A stretch of 64,000 bases of DNA from Leishmania donovani. Taxonomy: Eukaryota; Euglenozoa; Kinetoplastea; Trypanosomatida; Trypanosomatidae. Position 1 is the stretch's first letter. Every line of letters begins with the position of its first letter. Positions 20,611 to 30,636 of the stretch are shown piece after piece. The notes under the pieces were generated by a model, which was not told where the DNA came from, ran no database searches, and was given only the letters and a program-made list of their open reading frames with translations. Both the position numbers and the translations under genes were made by a program. The stretch is from assembly GCF_000227135.1 (NCBI RefSeq), contig NC_018259.1, forward strand, positions 902,406-966,405. The letters run 5' to 3'.

Positions 20611-21703
20611 GGTGCAGTCGAAGATGCGCGGAGAAGTGCGCGTGTGCCTCGGAAGGTCGTGAGCGGTGCTCTGACACGGGCAGGTGTGCCGCCCTTGTTT
20701 AACGCTGGCGTATCGGCACAGTTGGATGGCTGTGTCTCTGCGAGTGGTTCAGCGATGATGTCAATGTCTGTGTTCACGGATGACGCCAGCACAGCCGAAA
20801 GAGAAACAAATCATAAAGCACCGCTGGCAGAGGGAGCATCAGTATAGACAGAGGGCAAGCGAGAAAATTGCGGAGCCTCTGATGGGACGCTGGCGGCAGA
20901 GGTGTGATAGCAAATACGTGATTGAAGGGAAGGAGCGGTAGAAGCTTAGCATAGAGGTGGGAAGGGTCGGGTAGGAGGGGGGCTGACAGCGGAGAACGCA
21001 GGAAGGAGAGTGGAAATGTCACAAACAGCGCATGGTGTAGTCGTGAGACGGTGCCCTCACGGCAATGCCTGAATCCCGCTGTCATTTCGTTGCTGGGGTT
21101 TGGCCAAAACAGATGCGACGTTCGGCTTTCGTCTCTCTCCATGATGTCGTCGCTGCATTGTATGCAGGTGAAACACAGACGGGGAAAAAAAAAACAAAGA
21201 ACACATGAAGTTGGCCAGCACCTCTTGTGAGGACGAACAACATTCAAAAGAGGGAACCAAGAAAACATTCGGGAAACCCTGCACGCACACAGGCTCACGT
21301 GCATGGACCACCCATCGACCCATGCATCCGCAGGCCCGTCATTCATGCCGACACAATTCGACGTGCATGCCACACAAAACAGCAAGACGGCCCTCGCCAA
21401 AGCCAGCGCGGGAAGGAGGAGGGGGTGGGGGTAGGCTGAGAGGCTCAGAAAGAGGAAAGGGAGAGAGACGTGTTAAGAAGCCCACAAAGCCCCCAACCCT
21501 CTTCCGCAAGCGTGAAGACTGCAGCGAAGAGAGTGAGTACACCAAAAAACACCACCACCACAACGCACAAAACGACCAAGAGAGCGACGCGCACACTGCA
21601 CCGCACACGACTCCGATAAGCAAAGAAAAGAGATGTGGAGAGAGGGAGGGAGGGAGAGACAGAGAGGGGGTGGATTAGCCACAGTTACCTTTCGAAAAGA
21701 CAC

Positions 21704-21721
21704 ACACACACACACACGCAC
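21704..21721. repeat. (CA)n microsatellite
   Basis: A CA dinucleotide run inside the divergent strand-switch region, followed by degenerate CACG repeats. Confidence 0.75.
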
Positions 21722-22881
21722 GCACGCACGCGCAGGCACTCATAGGCAGAGAAAGATGCTATGGCACAATAAATATCATAAGCATCTCGTATTTTTCCTT
21801 TTTTTTGAGGAAGGGGGGGGTGATGGGGGTTTCCTACGCGTGCCTCGAAACACCTTCACGCGCACCTATGCGCATACCTCTGCACGCACTCGCACACGCG
21901 CACCATCATGGGAGCATCTAGTGAAAATTCCACACACACACACATATATATATATATTACACGACATCAGCTACACAAGAGTGTAGAGGCGAAGGGGTGT
22001 TTGATTCGCCTTTCGTTTTTTTTTTGTGTTCCTCTCATGGTGTATTTTAGCACAGTAACGCGCACACGCACAGCGCACACACAGACACGACGATGATAAC
22101 GTACGCATGTACAGCGGGAGCGACGAAAGCAGAAACGAGGAATATAGGGCCGACGAAGACGAAGTACACAAAGGAGGAAAGAACAACGAGTGATGACGAC
22201 ACGGGCAAGACGCCGAACCGCGATCCGCCTTCCTGCCTCTTGTTTATTCGCCATCGACACCTCCTCTTCGTCCGGCTCTTTCTCTTTACGAAGAGCCTGT
22301 TTGACTGAATATGTAGGAGAAAGGCCGAGAGAGAGAGAGGGACCGCATGAGCAACAAACTGCACAAGCACTCATACGCACGACACATACGCATTGGGTAG
22401 CGGCAAGACACGTGGGGGGAGGACTCGGCTTGCCGTCCTCTCATTTTCTCCTTTTCAGTCCCTCGCTTACGTGTGCGCACGTAAGCGCAACGGCTAGCAA
22501 CAACGTACATAGGCAAACTTTCGATCTACAGGCAGTCTGCACGAAAAAAAAAAACGCACACAATACATGTGCAAGCACACAAGAAGAGGAAACACGAAAT
22601 CATGTAAGAGAGAAGAGTAACAAGAAGGTGAGAAGGAAAACAAACTAAAATCGCCGGTGCTTGTGTGGCACGCGGCTCGCAGCGCGTGCGATGGCGGGGC
22701 TGGAAAGATTCCACTCCAGCACACGTCACTTGCAAAGCATCCACGCAGACACCGGCGTGTCTCCTGCAGTACGCGACTTTATTCAATCCCGTCCGCAGAG
22801 AGCGAGTGGCAGTGAATCAACACCGAAAGCAGACAGCATGTCCAATCATTTTTGCTGGTGAGTCCGCCCCCCCCCTCTGCC

Positions 22882-23486
22882 GTACAGCAGGAGTCCAAAC
22901 CCAACTCAAGCCCGCACGCGCCCCGTCACAGGCCCGCCTCGCGTGGTGTGCAGCAGCGCTAGACACGCGCGTCACAGCAATGCGCCGACCCAGTCATCGC
23001 AGCACGACCCCTGCCTCAGACGCGGCCCCACCCACCCACCCCCGACCCGNNNNNNNNNNNNNNNNNNNNNNNNNNNNNNNNNNNNNNNNNNNNNNNNNNN
23101 NNNNNNNNNNNNNNNNNNNNNNNNNNNNNNNNNNNNNNNNNNCGAGCCACGCTGACGCTCTGCCTAATCATATGGATTAGGCACAAGCGTGCTCGCTGTC
23201 GCAGGGGGGGGGGTGCCCCGACGCAGCGCCATCCAGGACCTGGGCGCCGGCATCTGTAGCGATGCATCGCCCGGGCCTCCCTCCTCCCCTTACGTCGTGG
23301 GTGCCGGGCCCCCGGCATCCCCGGAAGTGAGGTTCGGCATTCGGCAGGGATAGGTGGAGGGAGGGGAGAGCTGCCTGCCCCCGCCCCCTCCCTCCCTTCC
23401 CCACAGAGAAAGGGAGAGCGTGTAGGGGGAGGGCGCTGGACTCTGATGATGCCATGCACTGGGGCGTTCCACCTCCGTCGTTCGGG
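22882..23486. mobile_element. SIDER-type degenerate retroposon copy (contains N-gap)
   Basis: A ~600 bp non-coding repeat nearly identical to the copy at 57059-57689. It begins near ACAGCAGGAGTCCAAACCC and ends near CCTCCGTCGTTCGGG. The interior has GC-rich blocks and the hairpin at 23161-23183. Short size, no coding capacity and dispersal over the window fit Leishmania SIDER elements. SIDER identity and subtype come from memory of the family and need a database check. The element carries 93 N where the other copy has ~111 bp of ordinary sequence. Compared with 57,059-57,689 I see only scattered single-base differences. Confidence 0.72.
23050..23142. other. Assembly gap (93 N) inside SIDER-like element
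   Basis: A run of 93 N. By alignment to the intact copy near 57,226-57,337, about 111 bp of the element should be here, so this gap looks real and close to the right size. Confidence 0.95.
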
Positions 23487-24287
23487 CGTATACAAGAGGC
23501 ACACAGGAGAAGATGAGTCAACATTTGAGACATGTATCACGAAGGCACATGGGTGCGAGAACGGCCTAAAAATAGGTGTTGCGTGAGGGGGCTGCTTATA
23601 CGCATGTGCTGCGCCCTCGTTAGTGCTGCTGGGGCAGCAAGGGCAGGTCACAATCTTCCAAACAGTCTAGCGCCATCGAGAGGCTCTCGATGAGTGCTTG
23701 GGGATAGTAGAACGTTTGTGCACCTCAAACCACACAAGTCTCTCCGCCCTCTCTCCATGCCGTATGCTCCACCCATGTCGACGTCAGTCGTTGCGTGTGC
23801 GTGTGTAGAGGTGTCCACCGTGCTGTTGGGCTTCTCTCGTGCGCTTATCGACCAAAAGGTCTTCTCTGCTGCGCTCTTATCCCCCCATCTTCTCTCACCT
23901 CTGACTCTCTTCCGGTGCGGGCGTGCCTCACTGCACGCCACTTCGGTGCCTGTCCTTCCTCCCTTCGCAAAGCAGAAAAGTGGTGGGCAAGGTGGTCGCA
24001 AGACTCACGCACATTCGCGTGTGCCTGTGCGTGTGCGGACGTGTGCTTGCTGGTGTGCGGCTAGATCGGCCCGACGTCGAAAAAGCGGGAATAAGCGAAA
24101 CGGCGCATCCTACCGGCTCGACAAGGCTGCACCTTACTTGAGCTAAACGGCGAGAGAGAGCGCACAGGCAACACGGGCAGGCTGTGCGGCCATCGACATC
24201 CCCTAGCGGAGGTGCCTGTTTCTTTGACGGTTTGGTGAGTTTCGTAATTTGCTGCCTTGATCGACTCCACCGTCGCACCTTCTCCGC

Positions 24288-25856
24288 ATGATTCCGCGCT
24301 ACGACGGCCTTGTACCCGCCATTCGGGGGCCGGCGTCTGTGTGTGCCGTTGCCTCCGCCAATGCAACGCCATCGTCAACGACGATGCGCACGGCAGCGGC
24401 CACCGCAGTGACCCGCTATGTCATTTGCCCTGTCGAAACGGTCGGCAGGGAGAATGCGCACCTGAACGCGGCTGCGGAGCACGAGCGGCGTCTGTTTGCG
24501 TTCCTTCCCTCTGTCGACTGCGCCACGCCCCCGCGTGAGCTGCGCGTCTCCTCCCATTACTTTGAAGACTCGCTGGATGCATCTGTCGCAGGCAGCGATG
24601 CCGAGAGCGGCGAGGACTTGGATGAGGATGAGGAAAGCCACACCACGGCTAGGCGCGGCAACCCGCGCGAAGATAGCGCGCACGGCAGCAACAGCGGCAG
24701 TCGCAAGCGGCGCCGTGCGCGTCGGCGAGAGCCAATGCGACTCGAGTACGACGGCTTCCTCACGCCGTCGGCCACGGAAGCTACCAAGTGTGTGCGGCTT
24801 GTTTCCACACCGGCCTCCGAGTACAGTCATCTGACGTGTGTGTTGCTGCAGCTGCCCACGACGTGGCGTGAACAGGACATCGATGAGGGTGAGGGGCATG
24901 GGAGGACGGCGTGCTTGTCTTCGTCCACGTCAAAGCCACTCATCACCTCCATACCGCTCCGACGGCCGATACTGCAACTGTGGGGCGAGAGGAACACGGC
25001 TGCTGCCGGCCCGAACGATGGATCTCTCTTCTCCGGCAGCAGTGCCGCTAGCATCTCGGCCGCCTGGGGCTCTGACACACCTCTGAGAATCAGCACGAAA
25101 GACTGGAAGACAATGGATGCGGCCGAGGCGGATCTGCATAAGCCCACCAACTGGTCGGACGATGACGGCGGTGACGTCAGCGACGAAGGCCGAGGAAAGT
25201 CGTCAAAGGGCGCAGACGACACCATCTCTGCACGCGCACGCAAGCGAGAAAGAGAGGAGGCGACGAACGTCGCGGTGCGCTCCTTCCTCGCCGGCGCGAA
25301 GGAAGCCCTGCGGCAGCAAGGCGCCGTCGGCACTGCGGATGGGTTCGCGCAGCCGCAGCCGGCGGTGCGCAGGGACAACGCTGCACCTGTGAGCGCGCGA
25401 GTGGAGACCTCTGCACCGGTAAAGGCAGCTGCAAAGCGGGCGGCCGTAACTGTGCCGCTATCGTCCGATTCTTCGGGATCAAGGGTGCGGCCATCAGTCG
25501 CCACCCCTGCAGTGCCCCCAACCCGGGTTCTTACTACTAACTCTGCGGGACCGCTGCCGTCTTCTGGTGCTGCGCCGCCAGATGACTCCGCGTCATTGGA
25601 CTCACTGGCGTGCACCGTGGTGGCAGGAATGCAGTCGACTGAGGCGCGTAGAATGGCGACGCTGATGGAGCTGCAGAAGCGGATTCTGAAGCAGCTGCCG
25701 GAGTTCGCTGCCATGAGCCAAAAAATCAAGTCGACCGCAACGAAGCAGGAGGCTGTAGCGTGGTTTCAAACATCGCAACAGGCACTGCGGGTGTGGCTGG
25801 TGGAGCATGGCCACACCATCAACTCCGATGGGACGGTTACCTTCGGGGATGTGTAA
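24288..25856 (+). CDS. Hypothetical acidic protein, probably nuclear
   Basis: A 522-aa ORF with ATG at 24288. A second in-frame ATG at 24384 (residue 33) could be the true start, since a conserved-looking block (TRYVICPVETVGREN) begins just after it. Residues ~100-120 are a Glu/Asp-rich acidic run. They are followed by a strong basic cluster (SRKRRRARRR, ~137-147) that looks like a nuclear localisation signal. A short ordered segment follows (RLEYDGFLTPSATEA). The middle is Ser/Ala/Asp-rich and disordered. The last ~85 residues are a helical domain (RRMATLMELQKRILKQLPE) ending in GHTINSDGTVTFGDV. No family is recognised. A chromatin- or RNA-associated role is inferred only from composition. 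It is the first plus-strand gene after the divergent switch region. Confidence 0.85.
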   Translation: MIPRYDGLVPAIRGPASVCAVASANATPSSTTMRTAAATAVTRYVICPVETVGRENAHLNAAAEHERRLFAFLPSVDCATPPRELRVSSHYFEDSLDASVAGSDAESGEDLDEDEESHTTARRGNPREDSAHGSNSGSRKRRRARRREPMRLEYDGFLTPSATEATKCVRLVSTPASEYSHLTCVLLQLPTTWREQDIDEGEGHGRTACLSSSTSKPLITSIPLRRPILQLWGERNTAAAGPNDGSLFSGSSAASISAAWGSDTPLRISTKDWKTMDAAEADLHKPTNWSDDDGGDVSDEGRGKSSKGADDTISARARKREREEATNVAVRSFLAGAKEALRQQGAVGTADGFAQPQPAVRRDNAAPVSARVETSAPVKAAAKRAAVTVPLSSDSSGSRVRPSVATPAVPPTRVLTTNSAGPLPSSGAAPPDDSASLDSLACTVVAGMQSTEARRMATLMELQKRILKQLPEFAAMSQKIKSTATKQEAVAWFQTSQQALRVWLVEHGHTINSDGTVTFGDV

Positions 25857-26946
25857 AGCGAACAAGCGCTGAGAAACGCTGGCTTGAAAAGCCAGCGATG
25901 AGGGTGTGAGAGGTGGAGAAGGGGCAAAGAAGATGAACCCCCATGGCAGCGCCGCACGCGCGTGCTTGCTGGCGTTTGCGTGCGACGCTCCTCTCTCTTT
26001 TTCTCTCTCGCTCGCTCTGTCGGTGCGTATCTCTGAGGCCGCTGCTGGCTGCTGCCCCCCTCTCCTTCTTCCGTGTTATCGCGTCATACGTTTTTGTGTT
26101 GCCGTGGGGTGCACATCGGCGGGGCGCACGGGCGAGCGGCGGGGCAAAACGAAAGGAAAGCGCGCGATGGAGCGTGACAGGACAGGTCTCACCTCCACCA
26201 CAACGTGAAAACAGAACGTCGCACCGAGGATACATGCGCGGCTCGAATACACACCTTCATTTGACATGGGTACATGTGCTGGCGCGTCCACCGGTGACGA
26301 CCACCTACTCGAGCGACGACTGGCACGGCGGGGGGGGGGTTGTAGTACGCAGCGATGTTGGCATGCAAACGGCTGCTGTTGTACCGCTGTCTCTCCCCCC
26401 TTCGCGTTTGTGTGACGTGCGTAGGCGCATCTCTGCGGGCAGGAGAATGAAGCGACCAAAAGGTGACGTAGCCTTGGGTTGCCGCGTGGCCGCATGAGCG
26501 CGTCGTTTGTGGCTGCTCTACACCCATCCCTTATTGCTCTTCTCCGTTGCACTCGACTGCCATTTTTCCTCCCCTTTGTTTGCCCCCTCGGTATGTTGTT
26601 TGCGCGCCGCGCTATACACGACCGGCACGGCTGCTTGCCACGCATGAACGCGATTCACCGTCGATGTTCAAGCCGGTGCAGAGCGATTATTAGCGTGTGT
26701 GTGTGCGTGCATGTGCGCATCTTCTGCGTTTCTTTCACGCTTTTTGTCTTTCGAACCCTTTTTCTGAGTTGATCTGAAAGGGTAGCCGCTACAGAGCTGG
26801 CGCACACGGCTGCAGACTGCACCCGCACATCGCCACCTCTCTCGTCCTTCGCACCCTTCTCGCGTAGCAGACGCCTTCGGCTCGCGTAAACGCATCTTTG
26901 CACGAGCGCAGACTCAGGGCCAGCGAACAAAAAAAAGAAAAGAAAG
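25857..26946. other. Intergenic spacer
   Basis: Contains pyrimidine-rich tracts (around 25990-26010 and 26550-26600) suited to trans-splicing of the downstream aquaporin gene, a G-run at 26330-26338, a TG repeat near 26694-26706, and an A-rich stretch directly before the ATG at 26947. No gene is seen. Confidence 0.5.
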
Positions 26947-28737
26947 ATGGAGGGGCATGCTCTGGGGAATGGCATCCAGGGCGCAGATCCACCTGGCGGA
27001 GCCGGTGGCTGGTCCTCTGGCGCCCCGACTCCCCTAAGTTTCACGCCCCCATTTGTGTCAGCGGTGCACCCGCCATGCGCGCCGCTGGTAGCCGTCTCCT
27101 CGCCCACTTCCAACAACAGTTTCGGTGCCGCAGTGGCAGATGGGCCACACATGATCCACGTGCCGGGCAGCGCGGCGGAGAATGTGAGCACCGGCCACCA
27201 AGCTTCGCACACTCCGTTGGCGTCTGCGTCTGGCTCCGCGGCGCACCGACCGACGTCGCAGGGCCCATTCCCGGCCGCCTCTACGCTGACATCCCCGTCG
27301 CTGGCGCTAACGGGGTGGCGCGGTGGCGGTGCGGGCGACAGCACTGATGATCCGAATGCGTCCTTCTCTGGTGCCACGACGACATCTGCCACGGACACAG
27401 GCGAGGACAGGGGCTTCAAATTTGAACGCGCGGGCAGGCGGCCCGTTACTCGTGTCGTCGACCCAACCGAGGTGCCGGCGCTCAAGTACACGATAGCGGT
27501 TTCTGTAACCCGGGATGGCAAAGAGGTCGAGGAGCTGCTGGACCCATTTGAACTGGGCCGCCTGTACGGCCAGAGGCAGGCGGCTCTCCGCAAGCTGAAG
27601 AGTCGTTACGACTTTCTTGCGGTGCCGGAGTGGGTGCGGCTGCACCCGCTGCTTGGAACGTATTTCGCTGAGCTGGTCGGCACCTTTGGGTGGGTGCTCA
27701 CTTTGGCGCTGGTGAGCGTGCGCAACGAGAGCATCTTCAGCATCTCCGACGCCACCAACATGATGCCGCTGCCCATCGGCTTCATGTTCACGAGTATGAT
27801 CTTCACCTTCGGCTACATCTCCGGCTCTCACTTCAACCCTGCCGTGTCCATCGCCGTGTTTCTCGTGCGCCAGATGAAGGTGGCCCAGTGCTGTGCCTAC
27901 ATCCTTTGCCAGCTCACCGGCGGCCTCGCCGCCGGCGTCGTGGCGATGATAATCCAGGGCAACAAGGACATCTTTGTGCCGTCGGTGTCGACTAGCTACG
28001 TCTCCTCCGGCATTTTCTCGGAGCTCATCTTTACCTTCGCTATGTGCCTTGTCGTGCTCAATATCGCCTACTCCCGCCAGTCTGGCCACTTCTTCTATGG
28101 CTTTGCTGTCGGTATGACAATCTCCGCCGGCTCAGCCAGCGCAGGGCGCATTTCTGGTGGCGCCTTCAACCCGGCTGCCGCGTCGGGGCTGCAGGTGGCC
28201 ATGTGTCTAGCGGGCAGGTGCGACGACCTCAAGTCCATCTGGGTCTACTGGCTCGCCCCTGTCGTTGGCGCCATCCTGGCAGCGGTCCTCTTCTCTCAGA
28301 TGGCGCAGCCAGCCGAGACGCAGGTGCTGGAAGACAGGAAGGTGTTCCAGAATGTGAGCGAGCTGCACCGGCAGCGCATGGCGGCACAGGCGTTGGCCAT
28401 CCGTGCCACGGCAGGCACTACTGCAGCGAAAAGTTGCGCAGGCAGCGCGGACGAAACAAGGCCGACCTCCTCTTCGACATCCTCTGAGAGGCATACACTG
28501 TCGTCCTCGTCGTCTTCCTCTGATCCGCGCGGCGATCGCGAGATGACGGAAGTGCCACACACTCGCACACCGCGGACGCGCGAGGAGCGTGATACCGAGC
28601 ATGTGCATGCGAGCACTCAAGACGGCGCAGAGGAGCTGGATAGCGGACACACCCGGCTGCCGCCGCAGGTGCCGAGCCGCGGGGAAGTAAAGGTCGCCAC
28701 CACCACATGGGTGGGGCCGACATTCAATCGATGTTAG
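26947..28737 (+). CDS. Aquaporin-like membrane channel with long N- and C-terminal extensions
   Basis: A 596-aa MIP-family channel. The MIP core runs ~233-452 with six hydrophobic helices. The two pore-half motifs are intact: GSHFNPAV (NPA at 297-299) and GGAFNPAAAS (NPA at 408-410). The residue after the second NPA, normally Arg in the aromatic/arginine filter, is Ala411. By ungapped distance from the NPA motifs, the other filter positions are Ile277, Ser396 and Gly405. This wide, uncharged filter predicts altered selectivity, possibly for solutes larger than water. The N-terminal ~230 residues are long for the family: Ser/Gly/Pro/Ala-rich to ~150, then a more ordered block (PALKYTIAVSVTRDGKEVEE). 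The C-tail from 455 is Ser/Thr/charged-rich and could be phosphorylated. The next gene is a second, shorter aquaporin, so the pair looks like an old tandem duplication. Direction of transport and cell location cannot be read from the sequence. Confidence 0.93.
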   Translation: MEGHALGNGIQGADPPGGAGGWSSGAPTPLSFTPPFVSAVHPPCAPLVAVSSPTSNNSFGAAVADGPHMIHVPGSAAENVSTGHQASHTPLASASGSAAHRPTSQGPFPAASTLTSPSLALTGWRGGGAGDSTDDPNASFSGATTTSATDTGEDRGFKFERAGRRPVTRVVDPTEVPALKYTIAVSVTRDGKEVEELLDPFELGRLYGQRQAALRKLKSRYDFLAVPEWVRLHPLLGTYFAELVGTFGWVLTLALVSVRNESIFSISDATNMMPLPIGFMFTSMIFTFGYISGSHFNPAVSIAVFLVRQMKVAQCCAYILCQLTGGLAAGVVAMIIQGNKDIFVPSVSTSYVSSGIFSELIFTFAMCLVVLNIAYSRQSGHFFYGFAVGMTISAGSASAGRISGGAFNPAAASGLQVAMCLAGRCDDLKSIWVYWLAPVVGAILAAVLFSQMAQPAETQVLEDRKVFQNVSELHRQRMAAQALAIRATAGTTAAKSCAGSADETRPTSSSTSSERHTLSSSSSSSDPRGDREMTEVPHTRTPRTREERDTEHVHASTQDGAEELDSGHTRLPPQVPSRGEVKVATTTWVGPTFNRC

Positions 28738-29799
28738 ACGCGAGAGTATCATGGCGCACATCTTCTCTGATTCTGCATGAGGCTTCGGGCAGACCACGTG
28801 CGGCGCTCGCTCTCGCAAGCGCCGCGAACGTGCCTGCGCCTTTCTTTCCCAGCAATTGATGCACGTTAGGTCACCCTCATGCAGAGCGCCACTCTCACCT
28901 CCGCCTCCTTCTTTCCCTTGCCGAGCCGCGGCATGTTTCTTTCTGTTTCTGTGTGCGCTCGCCTTTGCCGGAATGCTTTCGTGACGTCGTTCGCCCGTCT
29001 GTTCCGTGTCGGTTTTTTTTTTCTCACTCCCCCATCGCTTACTGACCGATGGCGGCGGGGCTGCATGCGATGGCGCTGCCGCCGCTGCTCTCGGGTGGCC
29101 CCCCTCCCTTTTTCTTTGTGCCGCCGCTGCCTTGCCTCCGTCTGTGGTGTCCTTTACTCGCTCTTCGCCCCTCCCCTCGACCCCCTCGCGTTGCTATCCA
29201 GCCCGGCATGAACGCCAGGTGAGCGTGCTCTGCGGGTGCTCATCCGCAGAGGTACAAGGCCTTACTTCTGGAGTCACAAGGCCACCCAGAAGGGAAAGAG
29301 AGCTGGTCGACATATGTAGGCATGACCCCACCAAAATGTGACGACGATGCTGTCCACAGCAGCAAGGAGAATCGGCACAGGCATGCTACCTTTCGCCGCG
29401 CTTTTGTTTTTCTTAAAGAGTGTAGCGAGAGCACACTGGCACGCCATCTAACATACACACCTAACACACACACACACACAGAGACACACTCATGCTCTCT
29501 TACCGTCTGTGCCACCCCGCCAAACTCTTCGACGATATCCTTGACGTTATTGTCCTCTCCCTCGTTCTCTCACCTATCTTTTCCTCCTTCGCTCCCACCG
29601 CTGTTGCGGGGACGATGCATGCGCAGAGCAGCCGAGCCACTCGTCGTGTCTCCCGCGAGCGGTCTACTCAACAACCCTCCCCTGCTCTCGCGGTTGCCGA
29701 CTAGATATCTGCTACCCTCTCTTGTACGGAGGCACACACACACACACACACAGATACACACGACCGCCCACGCATCCCAGTCGAGGCGTCCGCACCAAG
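28738..29799. other. Spacer between the two aquaporin genes
   Basis: Holds pyrimidine-rich tracts (28880-29180, 29540-29600), a CA repeat at 29463-29480 and another at 29731-29750 shortly before the second aquaporin ATG. The open frame of the downstream gene extends back into this CA repeat but is probably 5' UTR there. No separate gene is seen. Confidence 0.5.
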
Positions 29800-30636
29800 A
29801 TGTGCGCTCTGCAGAGGGACGCCGCCACGAGGGCGGAGAAGCAGCCATACCTCGCCCGCCAGATTCCTATGATTCGGCTGAGCCGTTACCAGGCCAAATT
29901 TGTGTGCGAGGGCATCGGTACATTCATTTTCCTGATGACGACGTCGCTAGCGGAGATGAACTGCGGTAACCTAGCTGTGGACGGGAAGACTCGCACACGC
30001 AACCTCGCCCCGATTGCGGAGGGGTTCATGCTTTGCGTGCTTATCTTCATGTTCGGCTACATCTCTGGTGGCCATTTTAATCCGGCTGTCACCTTCGCAG
30101 TTGTCATGATTCGCGGCATGCGAGTCGAGGAGGCGATTTCGTACTGGGTGGCTCAGGTGGTAGGCGCTCTGGTAGGTGCGGGGCTCAGTATCTTTGTGCA
30201 CGGCTCGACGCAACACTTGCCTGCACCGCAGGTCGTGCAGAACACGGCCGAGTACGTCTTTAGCGCCTTTGTAGCGGAGGCCGTGTTTACGATGTTGCTT
30301 GTGACAGTGGTGCTGCACGCCGCCTACTCGCAGCAGCGCAACAACGACTTCTACGGCTTGGCAGTTGGCATGTGCCTCCTCGCCTCCCAGTACGCTGTCG
30401 GCGGCGTGTCGGGTGGCGCCTTCAACCCAGCGGTCGCGACGGGTCTGCAGGTGACCAAGTTCATTGCAGCTGGCTACTTCACGCAGCTCCTGTATCTGTG
30501 GCTGTACTGGGCTGCGCCGGCCTGCGGCGCTGTTGCGGCGGCGTTTCTCTTTATGATGACCCACCCAGTGCCGAAAGACGAGGCTGGCGAGGTGCAGCAG
30601 CAGCGTGTGGCACGCAATCTATACAGCTCTTTCTGA
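29800..30636 (+). CDS. Aquaporin-like membrane channel, compact form
   Basis: A 278-aa MIP-family channel with near-canonical length and six hydrophobic helices (~33-53, ~68-90, ~112-134, ~150-175, ~186-200, ~228-253). Pore motifs are GGHFNPAV (NPA 94-96) and GGAFNPAVAT (NPA 209-211). The filter arginine is replaced by Val212. By ungapped distance the other filter positions are Glu74, Gln197 and Gly206, so an acidic residue may line the constriction, which would be odd for a water channel. Start choice: the ATG at 29800 (MCALQRDAATRAEKQPYLAR) is preferred over one at 29722, because the latter reads the CA repeat as Thr-His. It shares the HFNPAV and GGAFNPA contexts with the upstream gene, but the termini are quite different, so the duplication is not recent. 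Confidence 0.92.
   Translation: MCALQRDAATRAEKQPYLARQIPMIRLSRYQAKFVCEGIGTFIFLMTTSLAEMNCGNLAVDGKTRTRNLAPIAEGFMLCVLIFMFGYISGGHFNPAVTFAVVMIRGMRVEEAISYWVAQVVGALVGAGLSIFVHGSTQHLPAPQVVQNTAEYVFSAFVAEAVFTMLLVTVVLHAAYSQQRNNDFYGLAVGMCLLASQYAVGGVSGGAFNPAVATGLQVTKFIAAGYFTQLLYLWLYWAAPACGAVAAAFLFMMTHPVPKDEAGEVQQQRVARNLYSSF

Larger units (their letters stand above)
20611..24287. promoter_or_regulatory. Divergent strand-switch region, putative bidirectional transcription start zone
   Basis: All supported genes to the left are on the minus strand and all genes to the right up to 39,992 are on the plus strand, so transcription diverges from this ~3.7 kb interval. In Leishmania such regions are the usual Pol II initiation sites; they lack a TATA-type promoter and are marked by histone acetylation. 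I see no discrete promoter motif. The interval contains a G-run near 21817, CA/TA repeats at 21704-21725 and 21938-21960, T-runs near 22018-22025, and a SIDER-like element at 22882-23486. No tRNA or other RNA gene was recognised by eye. Confidence 0.7.

Noticed and set aside
22665..23180. Open frame in the divergent switch region
   Set aside because: It crosses an N-run and lies in the SIDER-like element.
24827..25729. 300-codon antisense frame over the acidic protein
   Set aside because: Antisense shadow of GC-rich coding sequence with Ser/Ala-rich composition only.
26655..27593. 312-codon antisense frame over the aquaporin N-terminal extension
   Set aside because: It overlaps the coding strand of a clear MIP gene and runs against the local transcription direction.
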